Positions 1 to 7,629 are shown, counted from the stretch's first letter. The stretch: DNA of 15,706 bases from an uncultured Mollicutes bacterium (GCA_900550795.1 URTN01000002.1:1-15706), one strand, 5' to 3'. Notes: a model not told the origin generated them from the sequence alone. Numbers and translations are program-made.

Positions 1-981
1 GATATATTCTTGTCCGTCTTCGGTGAAGTCTCTAAAAATAAAATCACCTTTAGATCCAGATTCTTGGCTAACTTCATTATCTTTATCAAAATATGCACGT
101 GGATAAGCGGTGGTGCGGATTTCATTGAACTTGATTTGACAATGTTGCTCTAATGTTTCACCAACTAACTTGGTAGACATTCTTGTTTTCAAATCTTTGA
201 AATAATTGATCTGGTCTTCTTTTTGCCTTAACTCTAATTCGTATTTCTCTTTTTGGTTTTGTTCAGAAACACTTCTTTCTTTTAATTGATTTTCGTAATC
301 GTTTTTAACTTTTAGGATTTCGGTGTTTTTAGAATCGTTAGCCTTTTCCAATTCGTATTTATACTTATTTTTTTCCAATTCGGCTTCGCCTTTAGTTTTT
401 TCTAACTCACTTTTTAAAGTATTGATTTGTTCGGTCAATTCTTGCTTTTCTTTATTTTTGGCTAGTTCAATATCTGTTGCCTTGCTCTTCTCTAAAGATT
501 CTTTTTCCTTTTTTAAAGCTAGGATTTCTTTTTCTTTTTCGTTAAGGGCTTCTAAATGCTCTTTTTCTAATTTAGATAAGGCATCATTCTTTTCGTTTAT
601 TTCTTTTTGCTTAGCTAAATCAATTTGATTTTGGATATCTTTTTTGAGATTCTCGTTTTTGATTTGAAGTTCTTTGATTTGGCTATCTTTCAAAGACAAA
701 GATTTCTCTAATTCGTTTTTAGATTGAATAGTGGCGGTGGATAACTTAGCTTCTGCTTGATCAATTTTTGCCTGCATGTCTTTAATGATTGCTTCATGTT
801 GAGTAGCGGAAATCTTTTCTTTTAATGAAGCCTCGTTCTCGATGTTTTTCCTTATTTCTTGGGTTCTTGCTTCTACTTGTTTTTCAAAGTCTTCATTTCT
901 AATTTGGCTTAGGATGGAATCTAGTTCTTTCTTTTCGGGAGTGAACACTTCTCCGCATTTAGGACATTTGATTTGATACAT
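1..981 (-). CDS. DUF2130 family coiled-coil protein, 3' end outside window
   Basis: The minus strand is open for 327 codons from the ATG at 979-981 to the window edge, so the C-terminus is missing. The protein begins MYQIKCPKCGEVF, a small CPxC cysteine pair (Cys6, Cys9) like half a zinc ribbon. Residues about 25-255 are very rich in Lys, Glu and Gln with heptad-like spacing, a long coiled coil. Then comes a conserved block with MSTKLVGETLEQHC (about 268-281), the AYFDKDN segment and GSKGDFIFRD (about 309-318), which I recognise as the signature of the DUF2130 family. The biochemical role of that family is not established. No signal peptide or membrane segment is visible, so it is probably cytoplasmic. 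A GAGG ribosome site lies 8 bases before the ATG. The gene is transcribed away from bioY and looks functionally unrelated to the biotin genes. Family assignment is good; function unknown. Confidence 0.85.
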   Translation of the reverse strand, partial: MYQIKCPKCGEVFTPEKKELDSILSQIRNEDFEKQVEARTQEIRKNIENEASLKEKISATQHEAIIKDMQAKIDQAEAKLSTATIQSKNELEKSLSLKDSQIKELQIKNENLKKDIQNQIDLAKQKEINEKNDALSKLEKEHLEALNEKEKEILALKKEKESLEKSKATDIELAKNKEKQELTEQINTLKSELEKTKGEAELEKNKYKYELEKANDSKNTEILKVKNDYENQLKERSVSEQNQKEKYELELRQKEDQINYFKDLKTRMSTKLVGETLEQHCQIKFNEIRTTAYPRAYFDKDNEVSQESGSKGDFIFRDFTEDGQEYI

Positions 982-1161
982 TTTGATTGCCTCTATTTAT
1001 ATATTCTATTGTAACAGCAAATTAGGGTGATTAAGTTGCTAGTTTTGTACTTAGTTAGATACAGGGTCTATTTAGATTGCAAAAAGAGAAAATAAAAATA
1101 GGTTTTCCTTATATTAAATTATTTGAATTCCCTTTTTCTTTATTCTAATCTATCTACCGTT
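982..1161. other. Divergent intergenic region DUF2130 / bioY
   Basis: 180 bases of AT-rich sequence between two diverging genes. Apart from the ribosome site and -10 candidate for the minus-strand gene, no convincing promoter, operator or riboswitch could be seen for bioY, and no Shine-Dalgarno precedes its ATG. Confidence 0.5.
1008..1013 (-). promoter_or_regulatory. Candidate -10 box for the DUF2130 gene
   Basis: Reading the minus strand, TACAAT sits 26 bases upstream of the start codon. The same hexamer appears before oadA (1841) and before the binding-protein gene (9964). No good -35 box is seen at the usual distance, so this rests on the -10 alone. Confidence 0.35.
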
Positions 1162-1728
1162 ATGGAAAACGAAACCAAAAAAAGCAAAAAAGAAGTATTG
1201 CGTAACCCTATAGTCAAAAGTATTTGCCTAGTAGGTGTATTTACCGCGCTTATGTGCGTTTTATCGCCTTTATCAATACCTTTAGATCCTGTTTCTATTA
1301 CTTTGGCAACCTTAGTTATCTATATAATCGGGGCTACTTTTGATTATAAAATTGCCGTTCTTCCGGTTGTTTTGTATTTGTTATTAGGAATGGCAGGGCT
1401 TCCTGTATTCTCCAAATTCCAAGGCGGTATACAAGTCTTGTTTGGCCCGACTGGCGGATATTTATTTGGTTATATCCCATGTGTATTCCTAATTTCTTTA
1501 TTAATATCTAAATTCCCAAATAAGAAATGGCTTTATCCAATTGCCATGATAATTGGAACTGTTGTTTTATATGCCTTTGGAACATTGTGGTTTGTCTTAT
1601 ATCTTAAATATGATATCTACAAAGCTTTACTAGTATGCGTTGTCCCTTTCTTGCCTGGTGATACATTTAAGATTGCTGTTGCTTGTTTAATAGGTATCCG
1701 TTTGTCGCCTTTAGCAAAGAATAACTAG
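1162..1728 (+). CDS. bioY: BioY family biotin transporter (S component)
   Basis: A 188-residue integral membrane protein that binds and imports biotin, working alone or with an ECF energy module. About six hydrophobic segments follow a Lys-rich cytoplasmic N-terminus (residues 1-19). Family signatures are GMAGLPVF (about 76-83) and GPTGGYLFGY (about 95-104). Length matches the usual 180-200 residues. An upstream in-frame TTG at 1123 would add 13 residues, but the ATG at 1162 gives a normal N-terminus and is preferred. Neither start has a clear Shine-Dalgarno sequence. No ECF ATPase or EcfT gene is nearby, as is common when the energy module is shared and encoded elsewhere. It lies just before a biotin-enzyme operon that also encodes the biotin ligase, so its role in supplying biotin for the decarboxylase carrier is a natural inference. 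Confidence 0.9.
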   Translation: MENETKKSKKEVLRNPIVKSICLVGVFTALMCVLSPLSIPLDPVSITLATLVIYIIGATFDYKIAVLPVVLYLLLGMAGLPVFSKFQGGIQVLFGPTGGYLFGYIPCVFLISLLISKFPNKKWLYPIAMIIGTVVLYAFGTLWFVLYLKYDIYKALLVCVVPFLPGDTFKIAVACLIGIRLSPLAKNN

Positions 1729-1790
1729 TCTTTATCTATATTCGGCCTTTTGAAATAGACAATTTCTTTTCACGTGTTTATTAATTTATC

Positions 1791-1828
1791 GGTAAATCGA
1801 TTATTTTTATAATCGGTAGTTTTTTACC
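1791..1828 (+). terminator. AT-rich hairpin with T run after bioY
   Basis: CGATTAT (1798-1804), a TTTT loop and ATAATCG (1809-1815) form a perfect 7-bp stem that extends by a G-U and an A-T pair. A run of six T follows at 1820-1825. An outer pair GGTAAA (1791-1796) with TTTACC (1823-1828) could enclose it. It lies between bioY and the oadA -10 candidate, so it may end bioY transcripts. The stem is weak (few GC pairs), so read-through is possible. Confidence 0.45.
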
Positions 1829-1840
1829 TGAAAAATGTAG

Positions 1841-1846
1841 TACAAT
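1841..1846 (+). promoter_or_regulatory. Candidate -10 box for the oad operon
   Basis: TACAAT lies 49 bases before the oadA start, immediately after the bioY terminator-like hairpin. It would give a leader of roughly 40 bases containing the ribosome site. No good -35 hexamer is found at 16-18 bases, only a T-rich tract. Confidence 0.4.
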
Positions 1847-1882
1847 GTTGCTGATTTTGAAAAAATTTTTATCAACTTATAA

Positions 1883-1890
1883 AAGGAGAG
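1883..1890 (+). promoter_or_regulatory. Ribosome binding site deciding the oadA start
   Basis: AAGGAGAG ends 5 bases before the ATG at 1896. It rules against the upstream in-frame ATG at 1845, which overlaps the -10 candidate and would add 17 residues outside the conserved domain. Confidence 0.8.
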
Positions 1891-1895
1891 AAAAT

Positions 1896-3263
1896 ATGGG
1901 TGTAAAAATCGTCGATACAGCACTTAGGGACGGCTCTCAATCACTTCTTGCGACTAGACTTACGACCGAGGAGATTCTTTCTGTTGCGCCGCTTCTAGAT
2001 AAGGCTGGTTACTATGCTCTAGAAGTATGGGGCGGAGCTACCTTTGATTCCTGCTTACGTTTCTTGGATGAAGATCCTTGGGAAAGATTAAGGGCAATAA
2101 GGAAAGCATGTCCAAATACCAAGCTTCAGATGCTATTTAGAGGCCAAAACATTTTAGGTTATCACCATTATGCCGATGATGTTGTCGAAAAATTCGTGCA
2201 AAAGTCGCTCGAAAACGGAATAGACATTATCCGTGTATTCGATGCCTTAAACGATGTAAGGAATCTAAAATCAGCAGTTGATGCCTGCAAGAAATATAAC
2301 GGACATTGCCAAATCGCTTTATCTTATACAACAAGCCCAGTACATACAGTTTCTTATTATGTTGAACTTGCTAAAGAAGTTGAAAAGATGGGTGCCGATA
2401 GCCTTTGCATTAAGGATATGGCCGGTGTTCTTTTACCAGAAGATGCTTACGCATTGATTAAGCAATTAAAGAAAGATACCAATCTTCCTATCGAACTTCA
2501 TAGCCACTGTACTGGTGGGGTTTGCCAATTGACCTATAGAAGAGCAATAGAAGCAGGTGTTGATATTATCGATACGGCTTTATCTCCTCTTTCCGGAGGT
2601 ACTTCCCAACCTTGCACCGAAGCCTTCAATTATGTCTTAAAGGGTACTAAATACGATCCCGAACTAGACCAAGAAAAGCTTGATGAAGCTGCTGCAATTC
2701 TTTCTCCAATTAGAGATAAATATTTAAAGAATGGAATACTTAAGCCAAAAGCACTTTGCTGCAACCCAAGTATTCTTAAATACCAAGTCCCTGGCGGAAT
2801 GCTTTCTAATTTGATGAATCAACTTGAAAAGCAAGGTGCCATGGATAAATATGACCAAGTCTTGAAAGAAGTTCCTAATGTCAGGAAAGATTTAGGCTAC
2901 CCACCACTAGTTACCCCATTATCACAAATGGTTGGTACTCAAGCTGTCATGAATGTCATTACTGGCGAACGTTACAAGATGGTTCCAAAAGAAATCAAGG
3001 ATTATCTTCATGGCCTTTATGGAAAAGCACCAGCCCCAGTAAATGAAGAGGTCAAGAAGAAGATTATCGGAGACGATGAAGTCATTACTTATCGTCCAGC
3101 CGATAAACTTGAACCTGAATTCGAAAAACTAAAGAAACAATACAAGAAGATTGCCAAAACCGACGAAGATGTCTTGTCTATCGCCTTATTTGATCAAGTT
3201 GCAATCTCCTTCCTAAAACGTAAATACGGATTAGAAGCGGAGGAATTTTCGATTAAGTTATGA
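1896..3263 (+). CDS. oadA: Oxaloacetate decarboxylase alpha subunit (carboxyltransferase)
   Basis: A 455-residue cytoplasmic carboxyltransferase that moves the carboxyl group from oxaloacetate to biotin on a carrier, releasing pyruvate. The TIM barrel opens with DTALRDGSQSLLATR (7-21), where Asp12 is a metal ligand. CIKDMAG (171-177) carries the active-site lysine Lys173, and ELHSHCTGG (200-208) carries metal ligands His202 and His204. The C-terminal PYC/OADA helical domain runs to the end. Many alpha subunits end in a fused biotin domain of about 590 residues total; this one lacks it and the carrier is a separate gene at 3610. The stop codon overlaps the next start as ATGA. The same fold occurs in methylmalonyl-CoA and glutaconyl-CoA decarboxylase systems and in pyruvate carboxylase subunit B, but the neighbours (oadB, pckA) and the sequence favour oxaloacetate. 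Confidence 0.93.
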   Translation: MGVKIVDTALRDGSQSLLATRLTTEEILSVAPLLDKAGYYALEVWGGATFDSCLRFLDEDPWERLRAIRKACPNTKLQMLFRGQNILGYHHYADDVVEKFVQKSLENGIDIIRVFDALNDVRNLKSAVDACKKYNGHCQIALSYTTSPVHTVSYYVELAKEVEKMGADSLCIKDMAGVLLPEDAYALIKQLKKDTNLPIELHSHCTGGVCQLTYRRAIEAGVDIIDTALSPLSGGTSQPCTEAFNYVLKGTKYDPELDQEKLDEAAAILSPIRDKYLKNGILKPKALCCNPSILKYQVPGGMLSNLMNQLEKQGAMDKYDQVLKEVPNVRKDLGYPPLVTPLSQMVGTQAVMNVITGERYKMVPKEIKDYLHGLYGKAPAPVNEEVKKKIIGDDEVITYRPADKLEPEFEKLKKQYKKIAKTDEDVLSIALFDQVAISFLKRKYGLEAEEFSIKL

Positions 3264-3613
3264 ATTTAATTAATTTGATTGCTTTGGCCTCTTCTTCTAG
3301 TGGAAGTTCGTCTGAAACACCAGCTAAACAACCTTTATGGGCAATAGAGAACTTTGGAGACGCAGCTTTGCTTTGTCTCCTTTGCATATTGGTTGTTTTT
3401 GTTGTTTTAGCAGTCATTACCTTGGTTTTAACGGGTATAAATCATATCCGTGCTCTCGACGTTAAAGAAATCGTAACCATGGAAGATGGCACAGAGGTTG
3501 ATGACGATATGATGGCTGCAATTTTAGTAGCGTCTATCGATTTTAGAAAAGAAAACAAAGAAGACTTTAAAGTCATTAGTTGCAAATGCATTGATCAGGA
3601 GAAGAAAAAATGA
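3260..3613 (+). CDS. oadG: OadG-like gamma subunit of Na+ decarboxylase
   Basis: A 117-residue protein with one membrane segment (about 35-60) after a Ser-rich N-terminus (SSSSGSSS, 11-18). A cytoplasmic tail contains DDDMMAAILVASIDFRK (81-97), which resembles the tail region of sodium-pump decarboxylase gamma subunits. Such subunits assemble the complex by tethering the alpha subunit to the membrane beta subunit, and in known cases bind a metal. The start overlaps the oadA stop (ATGA) and the end overlaps the biotin-carrier start (again ATGA), so all three are translationally coupled. GGAGGA at 3239-3244 is 15 bases before the start, farther than usual, which also fits coupling. Position and topology support the assignment better than sequence identity, which is low in this family. 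Confidence 0.75.
   Translation: MNLINLIALASSSSGSSSETPAKQPLWAIENFGDAALLCLLCILVVFVVLAVITLVLTGINHIRALDVKEIVTMEDGTEVDDDMMAAILVASIDFRKENKEDFKVISCKCIDQEKKK
3597..3604 (+). promoter_or_regulatory. Ribosome binding site of the biotin-carrier gene
   Basis: AGGAGAAG lies inside the end of the oadG-like gene, 5 bases before the overlapping ATG at 3610. This gives the carrier its own strong initiation signal in addition to coupling. Confidence 0.65.
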
Positions 3614-3990
3614 GAATCTACAAAGTCAAAGTCAATGGAAAGACATATGAAGTAAAAATCCTAGGTATCAGCGAGACTGAACCTATGAAAATCGAAAAGG
3701 CAAAAGCCCCAGTAGCTGCAGCTCCAGCTGCCCCAAAAGCTAGTGAAGCTCCTAAAGCGGCTGCCCCAGTTGGAGAAGGAACACCTGTTAATTCCCCAAT
3801 GCAAGGGACCATATTAGAAATAAAAGTCAAAGTTGGAGACAGTGTTAAATCCGGTGACAACCTTGTAATCCTAGAAGCCATGAAACTAGAAAACGAAATC
3901 AAGGCTCCTAAAGATGGAATTGTTAAAGAAATCCGTGTTAGCAAAGGACAAGCCGTCAATGCTAACGATGCATTAGTAGTATTGGGTTAA
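3610..3990 (+). CDS. Biotin carboxyl carrier subunit of the decarboxylase
   Basis: A 126-residue biotin carrier that shuttles the carboxyl group from OadA to OadB. Residues 1-25 form a short beta-rich head, and residues 30-55 are an Ala/Pro/Lys linker (for example APKASEAPKAAAP) that gives the arm mobility. The biotinyl domain occupies about 58-126. The biotin site is EAMKLE (89-94) with Lys92 as the attachment point; Leu replaces the more common Met after the lysine. The protein equals the C-terminal domain of fused OadA proteins, encoded here on its own, as in the methylmalonyl-CoA decarboxylase gamma/delta style of organisation. It is the likely substrate of the biotin ligase encoded at 5237. 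It overlaps the preceding gene by 4 bases and is followed by oadB after 3 bases. Confidence 0.92.
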   Translation: MRIYKVKVNGKTYEVKILGISETEPMKIEKAKAPVAAAPAAPKASEAPKAAAPVGEGTPVNSPMQGTILEIKVKVGDSVKSGDNLVILEAMKLENEIKAPKDGIVKEIRVSKGQAVNANDALVVLG

Positions 3991-3993
3991 TTT

Positions 3994-5232
3994 ATGTTGC
4001 TTTCTACTTATAACGATTTAGGAGGGTTCTTCAAAGGATTCTGGGATTCGACCGGTGTCGCTCAATTCTTTGTTGATGGTGGTTGGAAAAATCTAATCAT
4101 GATTCTAATCGCCGTATTGCTCCTTTACCTTGCCATATTTCGCAAGGCTGAACCTTATTTATTGATTCCTATGGGTGTAGGCATGCTTCTAGCTAACTTG
4201 CCTCTATCCGGAGTTATGGATCCAATTTATGGAGAAGAAACGGTAGAACATTACAAGGGTTTGCTTGGTTTAATCTATCCAAATGGGGAAACCATACGAC
4301 CTATTGAAGGTTATGAAGGTTTATTAGGAACACTTTACCTAGGTATTAAATATGAGATATATCCATGTTTAATATTCTTAGGAATCGGCGCGACAACTGA
4401 CTTCGGACCTCTTATTTCTAATCCAAAGACCATGATTCTAGGTGCTGCTGCCCAGATTGGTATATTTGCTACATTCCTTCTTGGATATGCCTGCGGGTTT
4501 ACCCCAGCTCAATGTGGTTCGATTGGTATTATCGCTGGTGCCGATGGGCCTACTGCCATCTTAACTACAAAGCGTTTATCGCCTGAATTACTATCTTCTA
4601 TTGCAATTGCTGCATATTCATATATGGCCTTAGTTCCATTTATCCAGCCCCCTGTAATACGCCTATTGACTACTAAAAAGGAAAGACAAATCCATATGGA
4701 AATGCCAAAACCTGTTTCAAAGACAAAGAAGATATTGTTCCCAATCATCGTTACTATTCTAGTTACTTTGATTGTTCCTAGCTGTGCCCCACTTATTGGT
4801 TGCTTGATGTTTGGTAACTTAATTAAAGAAAGTGGCGTTGTTCCAAAGCTAGTCGAAAATGCTTCAAATGCTCTTTTATATATAGTTACTATCCTTCTTG
4901 GATTAAGCGTCGGTGCAACTGCAAATGCTGCTACATTCTTAAATCCAAAGACCTTATTGATATTCGCCCTTGGAATCTGCGCCTTCATATTGGCTACAGC
5001 CGGTGGCGTATTGATTGGTAAATTGATGTGCTGGATAACAAAAGGCAAGATCAATCCAATGATTGGTGCTGCTGGTGTATCTGCCGTTCCAATGGCAGCC
5101 CGTGTTGTCCAAAAAGAAGGTGTTAGGGAAGATCCTTCCAACTTCTTATTAATGCACGCTATGGGACCAAATGTTGCTGGCGTTATCGGATCTGCAGTTG
5201 CTGCTGGTCTATTGATAATGCTTTTAGGATAA
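3994..5232 (+). CDS. oadB: Na+-translocating decarboxylase beta subunit
   Basis: A 412-residue, highly hydrophobic protein that decarboxylates carboxybiotin and pumps Na+ out of the cell. Conserved blocks are CLIFLGIGATTDFGPL (125-140), GADGPTAILTTKRLSPELL (182-200) with Asp184 matching the essential membrane aspartate of the family, NPKTLLIFALG, the NPMIGAAGVSAVPMAARVVQ stretch and GPNVAGVIGSAVAAG near the C-terminus. The N-terminus (GFWDSTGVAQFFVDGG) is typical and needs no signal peptide. Residues about 79-116 form an extra polar stretch between early membrane segments, including two similar GLLG-containing pieces; shorter relatives have a brief loop there. No Shine-Dalgarno is evident before the ATG, 3 bases after the carrier stop, so translation is probably coupled. 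The substrate specificity comes from the alpha subunit. Confidence 0.93.
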   Translation: MLLSTYNDLGGFFKGFWDSTGVAQFFVDGGWKNLIMILIAVLLLYLAIFRKAEPYLLIPMGVGMLLANLPLSGVMDPIYGEETVEHYKGLLGLIYPNGETIRPIEGYEGLLGTLYLGIKYEIYPCLIFLGIGATTDFGPLISNPKTMILGAAAQIGIFATFLLGYACGFTPAQCGSIGIIAGADGPTAILTTKRLSPELLSSIAIAAYSYMALVPFIQPPVIRLLTTKKERQIHMEMPKPVSKTKKILFPIIVTILVTLIVPSCAPLIGCLMFGNLIKESGVVPKLVENASNALLYIVTILLGLSVGATANAATFLNPKTLLIFALGICAFILATAGGVLIGKLMCWITKGKINPMIGAAGVSAVPMAARVVQKEGVREDPSNFLLMHAMGPNVAGVIGSAVAAGLLIMLLG

Positions 5233-5236
5233 GAAA

Positions 5237-5968
5237 ATGAAGCACACCGTCATCGAATTCAAGTCGCTAGATTCAACTTCTACCTACATCAAGAATAATT
5301 ACGCTTCTCTTGATGATGGTAGCGTTGTTACTTGTATCACCCAGACTAGTGGTAGGGGACGTCTAGGACGCCATTGGGTTGATGATGGGAAATCTCTTCT
5401 ATTCTCATTCTTGCTAAAGGGAAAAAAATATTCCTCATTACTAGATTCTATCTCCTTACTTTCTGGAGCAGCGATGGAATTAACCTTATTGGATTTAGGA
5501 TTATCTCCATTAATAAAATGGCCTAATGATATCTATATAAACGATAAGAAAGTATGTGGGATATTAACTGAAGGCATATCTTCTTCTTCTCTAGAATGCA
5601 TAGTTGTCGGGATTGGGTTAAATTTAAATAATTCATCATTTGAAGAAGGGTTAAATGCCACTTCGATTTATCTAGAAACCAAGAAAGAATTTGATAAGAA
5701 AGCAATATTGTTCTCATTCTTGTCTAATCTTGATAAATTATTAGAAAGCGAAGGAAAAAATCCATATTCATTTAGCAAGATTATTGCTACCCACGATTAT
5801 TTAAAGGATAAGGATATCTATTTGAATTATTATGGCGAGAATAAATTCCTTCATTGCCTTGGAATTAACTCCACGGGTGCCTTGCTTGGCAAGGATGAGG
5901 AAGGAAAATTAATTACGGTTACTTCTGGTGAGGCTAATGTAGTTACTAACCTTACCAGGGCAATATAA
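5237..5968 (+). CDS. birA: Biotin protein ligase, monofunctional (no DNA-binding domain)
   Basis: A 243-residue ligase that activates biotin with ATP to biotinyl-AMP and transfers it to the carrier lysine. The catalytic core begins at once (EFKSLDSTSTYIK, 7-19), followed by the GRGRLGRHW adenylate loop (39-47) and KWPNDIYINDKKVCGIL (94-110) with the conserved lysine at 105 and the WPND block. A small C-terminal beta domain (about 195-243) follows. The winged-helix DNA-binding domain found in bifunctional BirA repressors (about 60 residues) is absent, so this protein should not repress biotin genes itself. AGGA at 5226-5229 is a reasonable ribosome site 7 bases before the ATG. It lies 4 bases after oadB, so production of the ligase is tied to its protein substrate. 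Confidence 0.92.
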   Translation: MKHTVIEFKSLDSTSTYIKNNYASLDDGSVVTCITQTSGRGRLGRHWVDDGKSLLFSFLLKGKKYSSLLDSISLLSGAAMELTLLDLGLSPLIKWPNDIYINDKKVCGILTEGISSSSLECIVVGIGLNLNNSSFEEGLNATSIYLETKKEFDKKAILFSFLSNLDKLLESEGKNPYSFSKIIATHDYLKDKDIYLNYYGENKFLHCLGINSTGALLGKDEEGKLITVTSGEANVVTNLTRAI

Positions 5969-5976
5969 ATCAAAAG

Positions 5977-5995
5977 AAAGGACTTGTTTAACAAG
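5977..5995 (+). promoter_or_regulatory. Inverted repeat between distant ribosome site and pckA start
   Basis: AAAGGA (5977-5982) is the only Shine-Dalgarno-like sequence before pckA but lies 21 bases from the ATG, too far for normal use. Between them is a perfect inverted repeat CTTGTTTAACAAG (5983-5995), which as RNA could fold into a short hairpin and bring the two closer. It could instead be a protein-binding operator. No in-frame earlier start exists because a TAA at 5989-5991 blocks the frame. Confidence 0.5.
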
Positions 5996-6003
5996 AAAAA
6001 ACC

Positions 6004-7614
6004 ATGAAAAACCTTGATTTAGAAACCTATGGCATTAAAGGAGCCAGTGAGATCATTTATAATCCATCTTACGAATTCCTTTTTGAAGAAGAAACAAAGC
6101 CAACTCTTACCGGTTATGAAAAGGGTCAAGTTAGCGAACTAGGTGCCGTTAACGTTATGACTGGTGTTTTCACCGGACGTTCCCCAAAGGACAAATATAT
6201 AGTCGTCGATGATAATTCCAAGGACACCGTATGGTGGAATTCCAAAGAATATCCAAATGATAACCATCCAATGAGCGAAGAAACTTGGAAGGCTGTCAAA
6301 GAACTTGCTATCAAAGAATTATCCAACAAGCGTCTATTTGTTGTTGATGCATTCTGCGGAGCTAATAAAGATACCCGCATGGCAGTCCGCTTCATTGTAG
6401 AAGTTGCCTGGCAAGCTCACTTTATCCGCAACATGTTCATCCGTCCAACTGAGGAAGAATTAAAGAACTTCAAGCCAGACTTTGTTGTCTATAATGCTTC
6501 TAAAGCCAAAGTTAGCAACTATGAAGAACTTGGACTACGTTCCGATACTTGCGTTGCCTTCAATATCACTAGCCGTGAACAAGTCATATTGAATACTTGG
6601 TATGGTGGAGAAATGAAGAAGGGCATGTTCTCCATGATGAACTATTACCTCCCATTAAAGGGTATTGCTTCAATGCATTGCTCCGCTAATACTGATAAGA
6701 ATGGCGAGAATACTGCTATATTCTTCGGACTTTCCGGAACTGGTAAAACCACCCTTTCCACCGATCCAAAGCGTCTATTAATTGGTGATGATGAACACGG
6801 ATGGGATGATAATGGTGTCTTCAATTTCGAAGGTGGCTGCTATGCCAAAGTCATTAACCTTGATAAAGAAAGCGAACCAGATATCTATAATGCCATCACT
6901 AGAGATGCCTTATTAGAAAACGTTACACTTGATGGAAACGGAAAGATTGATTTTGCCGATAAGAGCGTCACTGAAAATACCCGTGTTTCTTATCCAATTT
7001 ATCACATTAAGAACATCGTTAAGCCAATCTCCCATGGACCAGCTGCTAAGAATGTAATATTCCTTTCTGCTGATGCTTTCGGTGTATTGCCTCCAGTTTC
7101 TATCCTTACCCCAGAACAAACCCAATATTATTTCCTCTCTGGTTTCACTGCCAAATTAGCAGGTACTGAAAGAGGAATCACCGAGCCAACCCCAACCTTC
7201 TCCGCTTGCTTTGGACAAGCCTTCCTTGAATTACATCCAACTAAGTATGCCCAAGAATTAGTCAAGAAGATGAAGATGAGTGGTGCTAAAGCCTACTTAG
7301 TCAATACTGGCTGGAATGGAACTGGTAAGCGTATTTCCATTAAGGATACCCGTGGAATTATCGATGCTATCCTTTCTGGAGCTATCTTAACCGCCCCAAC
7401 CAAGAAGATTCCTTACTTTGATTTTGAAGTACCAACTGCCCTTCCAGGAGTTGATCCAGCAATATTAGATCCTCGTGATACTTATGCTGATCCAACCGTT
7501 TGGGAAAATAAGGCTTTAGATCTTGCTTCTAGATTCCAAAAGAATTTCGTCAAATATGAATCTAATGAAGCTGGTAAAGCTCTTGTTGCTGCTGGTCCAA
7601 AAACTACTAAGTAA
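6004..7614 (+). CDS. pckA: ATP-type phosphoenolpyruvate carboxykinase
   Basis: A 536-residue cytoplasmic enzyme that interconverts oxaloacetate plus ATP with phosphoenolpyruvate, CO2 and ADP. Length matches the family (about 530-540). Visible motifs: [10 protein letters not shown] (56-65) with the substrate arginine Arg59, [18 protein letters not shown] (200-217) with catalytic Lys205/206 region, His225 in SMHCSAN, the P-loop [11 protein letters not shown] (242-252) and GDDEHGW (261-267) with the metal aspartates. It is an ATP-type, not a GTP-type, enzyme. It follows birA by 35 bases without a terminator between, so it probably shares the oad transcript. Next to an oxaloacetate decarboxylase it most likely runs toward oxaloacetate and ATP, as in rumen and gut fermenters; that direction is inference. 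Codon use is more optimised (many GGA, CCA, AAG) than in neighbours, suggesting high expression. Confidence 0.96.
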   Translation: MKNLDLETYGIKGASEIIYNPSYEFLFEEETKPTLTGYEKGQVSELGAVNVMTGVFTGRSPKDKYIVVDDNSKDTVWWNSKEYPNDNHPMSEETWKAVKELAIKELSNKRLFVVDAFCGANKDTRMAVRFIVEVAWQAHFIRNMFIRPTEEELKNFKPDFVVYNASKAKVSNYEELGLRSDTCVAFNITSREQVILNTWYGGEMKKGMFSMMNYYLPLKGIASMHCSANTDKNGENTAIFFGLSGTGKTTLSTDPKRLLIGDDEHGWDDNGVFNFEGGCYAKVINLDKESEPDIYNAITRDALLENVTLDGNGKIDFADKSVTENTRVSYPIYHIKNIVKPISHGPAAKNVIFLSADAFGVLPPVSILTPEQTQYYFLSGFTAKLAGTERGITEPTPTFSACFGQAFLELHPTKYAQELVKKMKMSGAKAYLVNTGWNGTGKRISIKDTRGIIDAILSGAILTAPTKKIPYFDFEVPTALPGVDPAILDPRDTYADPTVWENKALDLASRFQKNFVKYESNEAGKALVAAGPKTTK

Positions 7615-7629
7615 TTAATTTAAATTCTT

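Noticed and set aside
323..628. Plus-strand open frame of 101 codons rich in Ser, Phe and Leu
   Set aside because: It is the antisense shadow of the Lys/Glu-rich coiled coil of the DUF2130 gene; composition is a mirror of AAA/GAA codons and there is no ribosome site.
982..1161. Riboswitch in front of bioY
   Set aside because: No conserved aptamer-like helices or terminator/antiterminator arrangement could be seen before the ATG.
1845..1895. Longer oadA start at the ATG at 1845
   Set aside because: It overlaps the TACAAT -10 candidate, lacks a ribosome site and adds residues outside the conserved barrel; AAGGAGAG points to 1896.
3618..3959. Minus-strand open frame opposite the biotin carrier
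   Set aside because: Mirror of the Ala/Pro/Lys-rich carrier gene; no ribosome site and low-complexity composition.
4509..5141. Minus-strand open frame of 210 codons opposite oadB
   Set aside because: Lies entirely inside the conserved oadB gene; its sequence has no recognisable domain and no supporting start signal.
5237..5968. BirA as repressor of bioY and the oad operon
   Set aside because: The protein starts directly in the catalytic domain and has no winged-helix region, so classical BirA repression is not possible.
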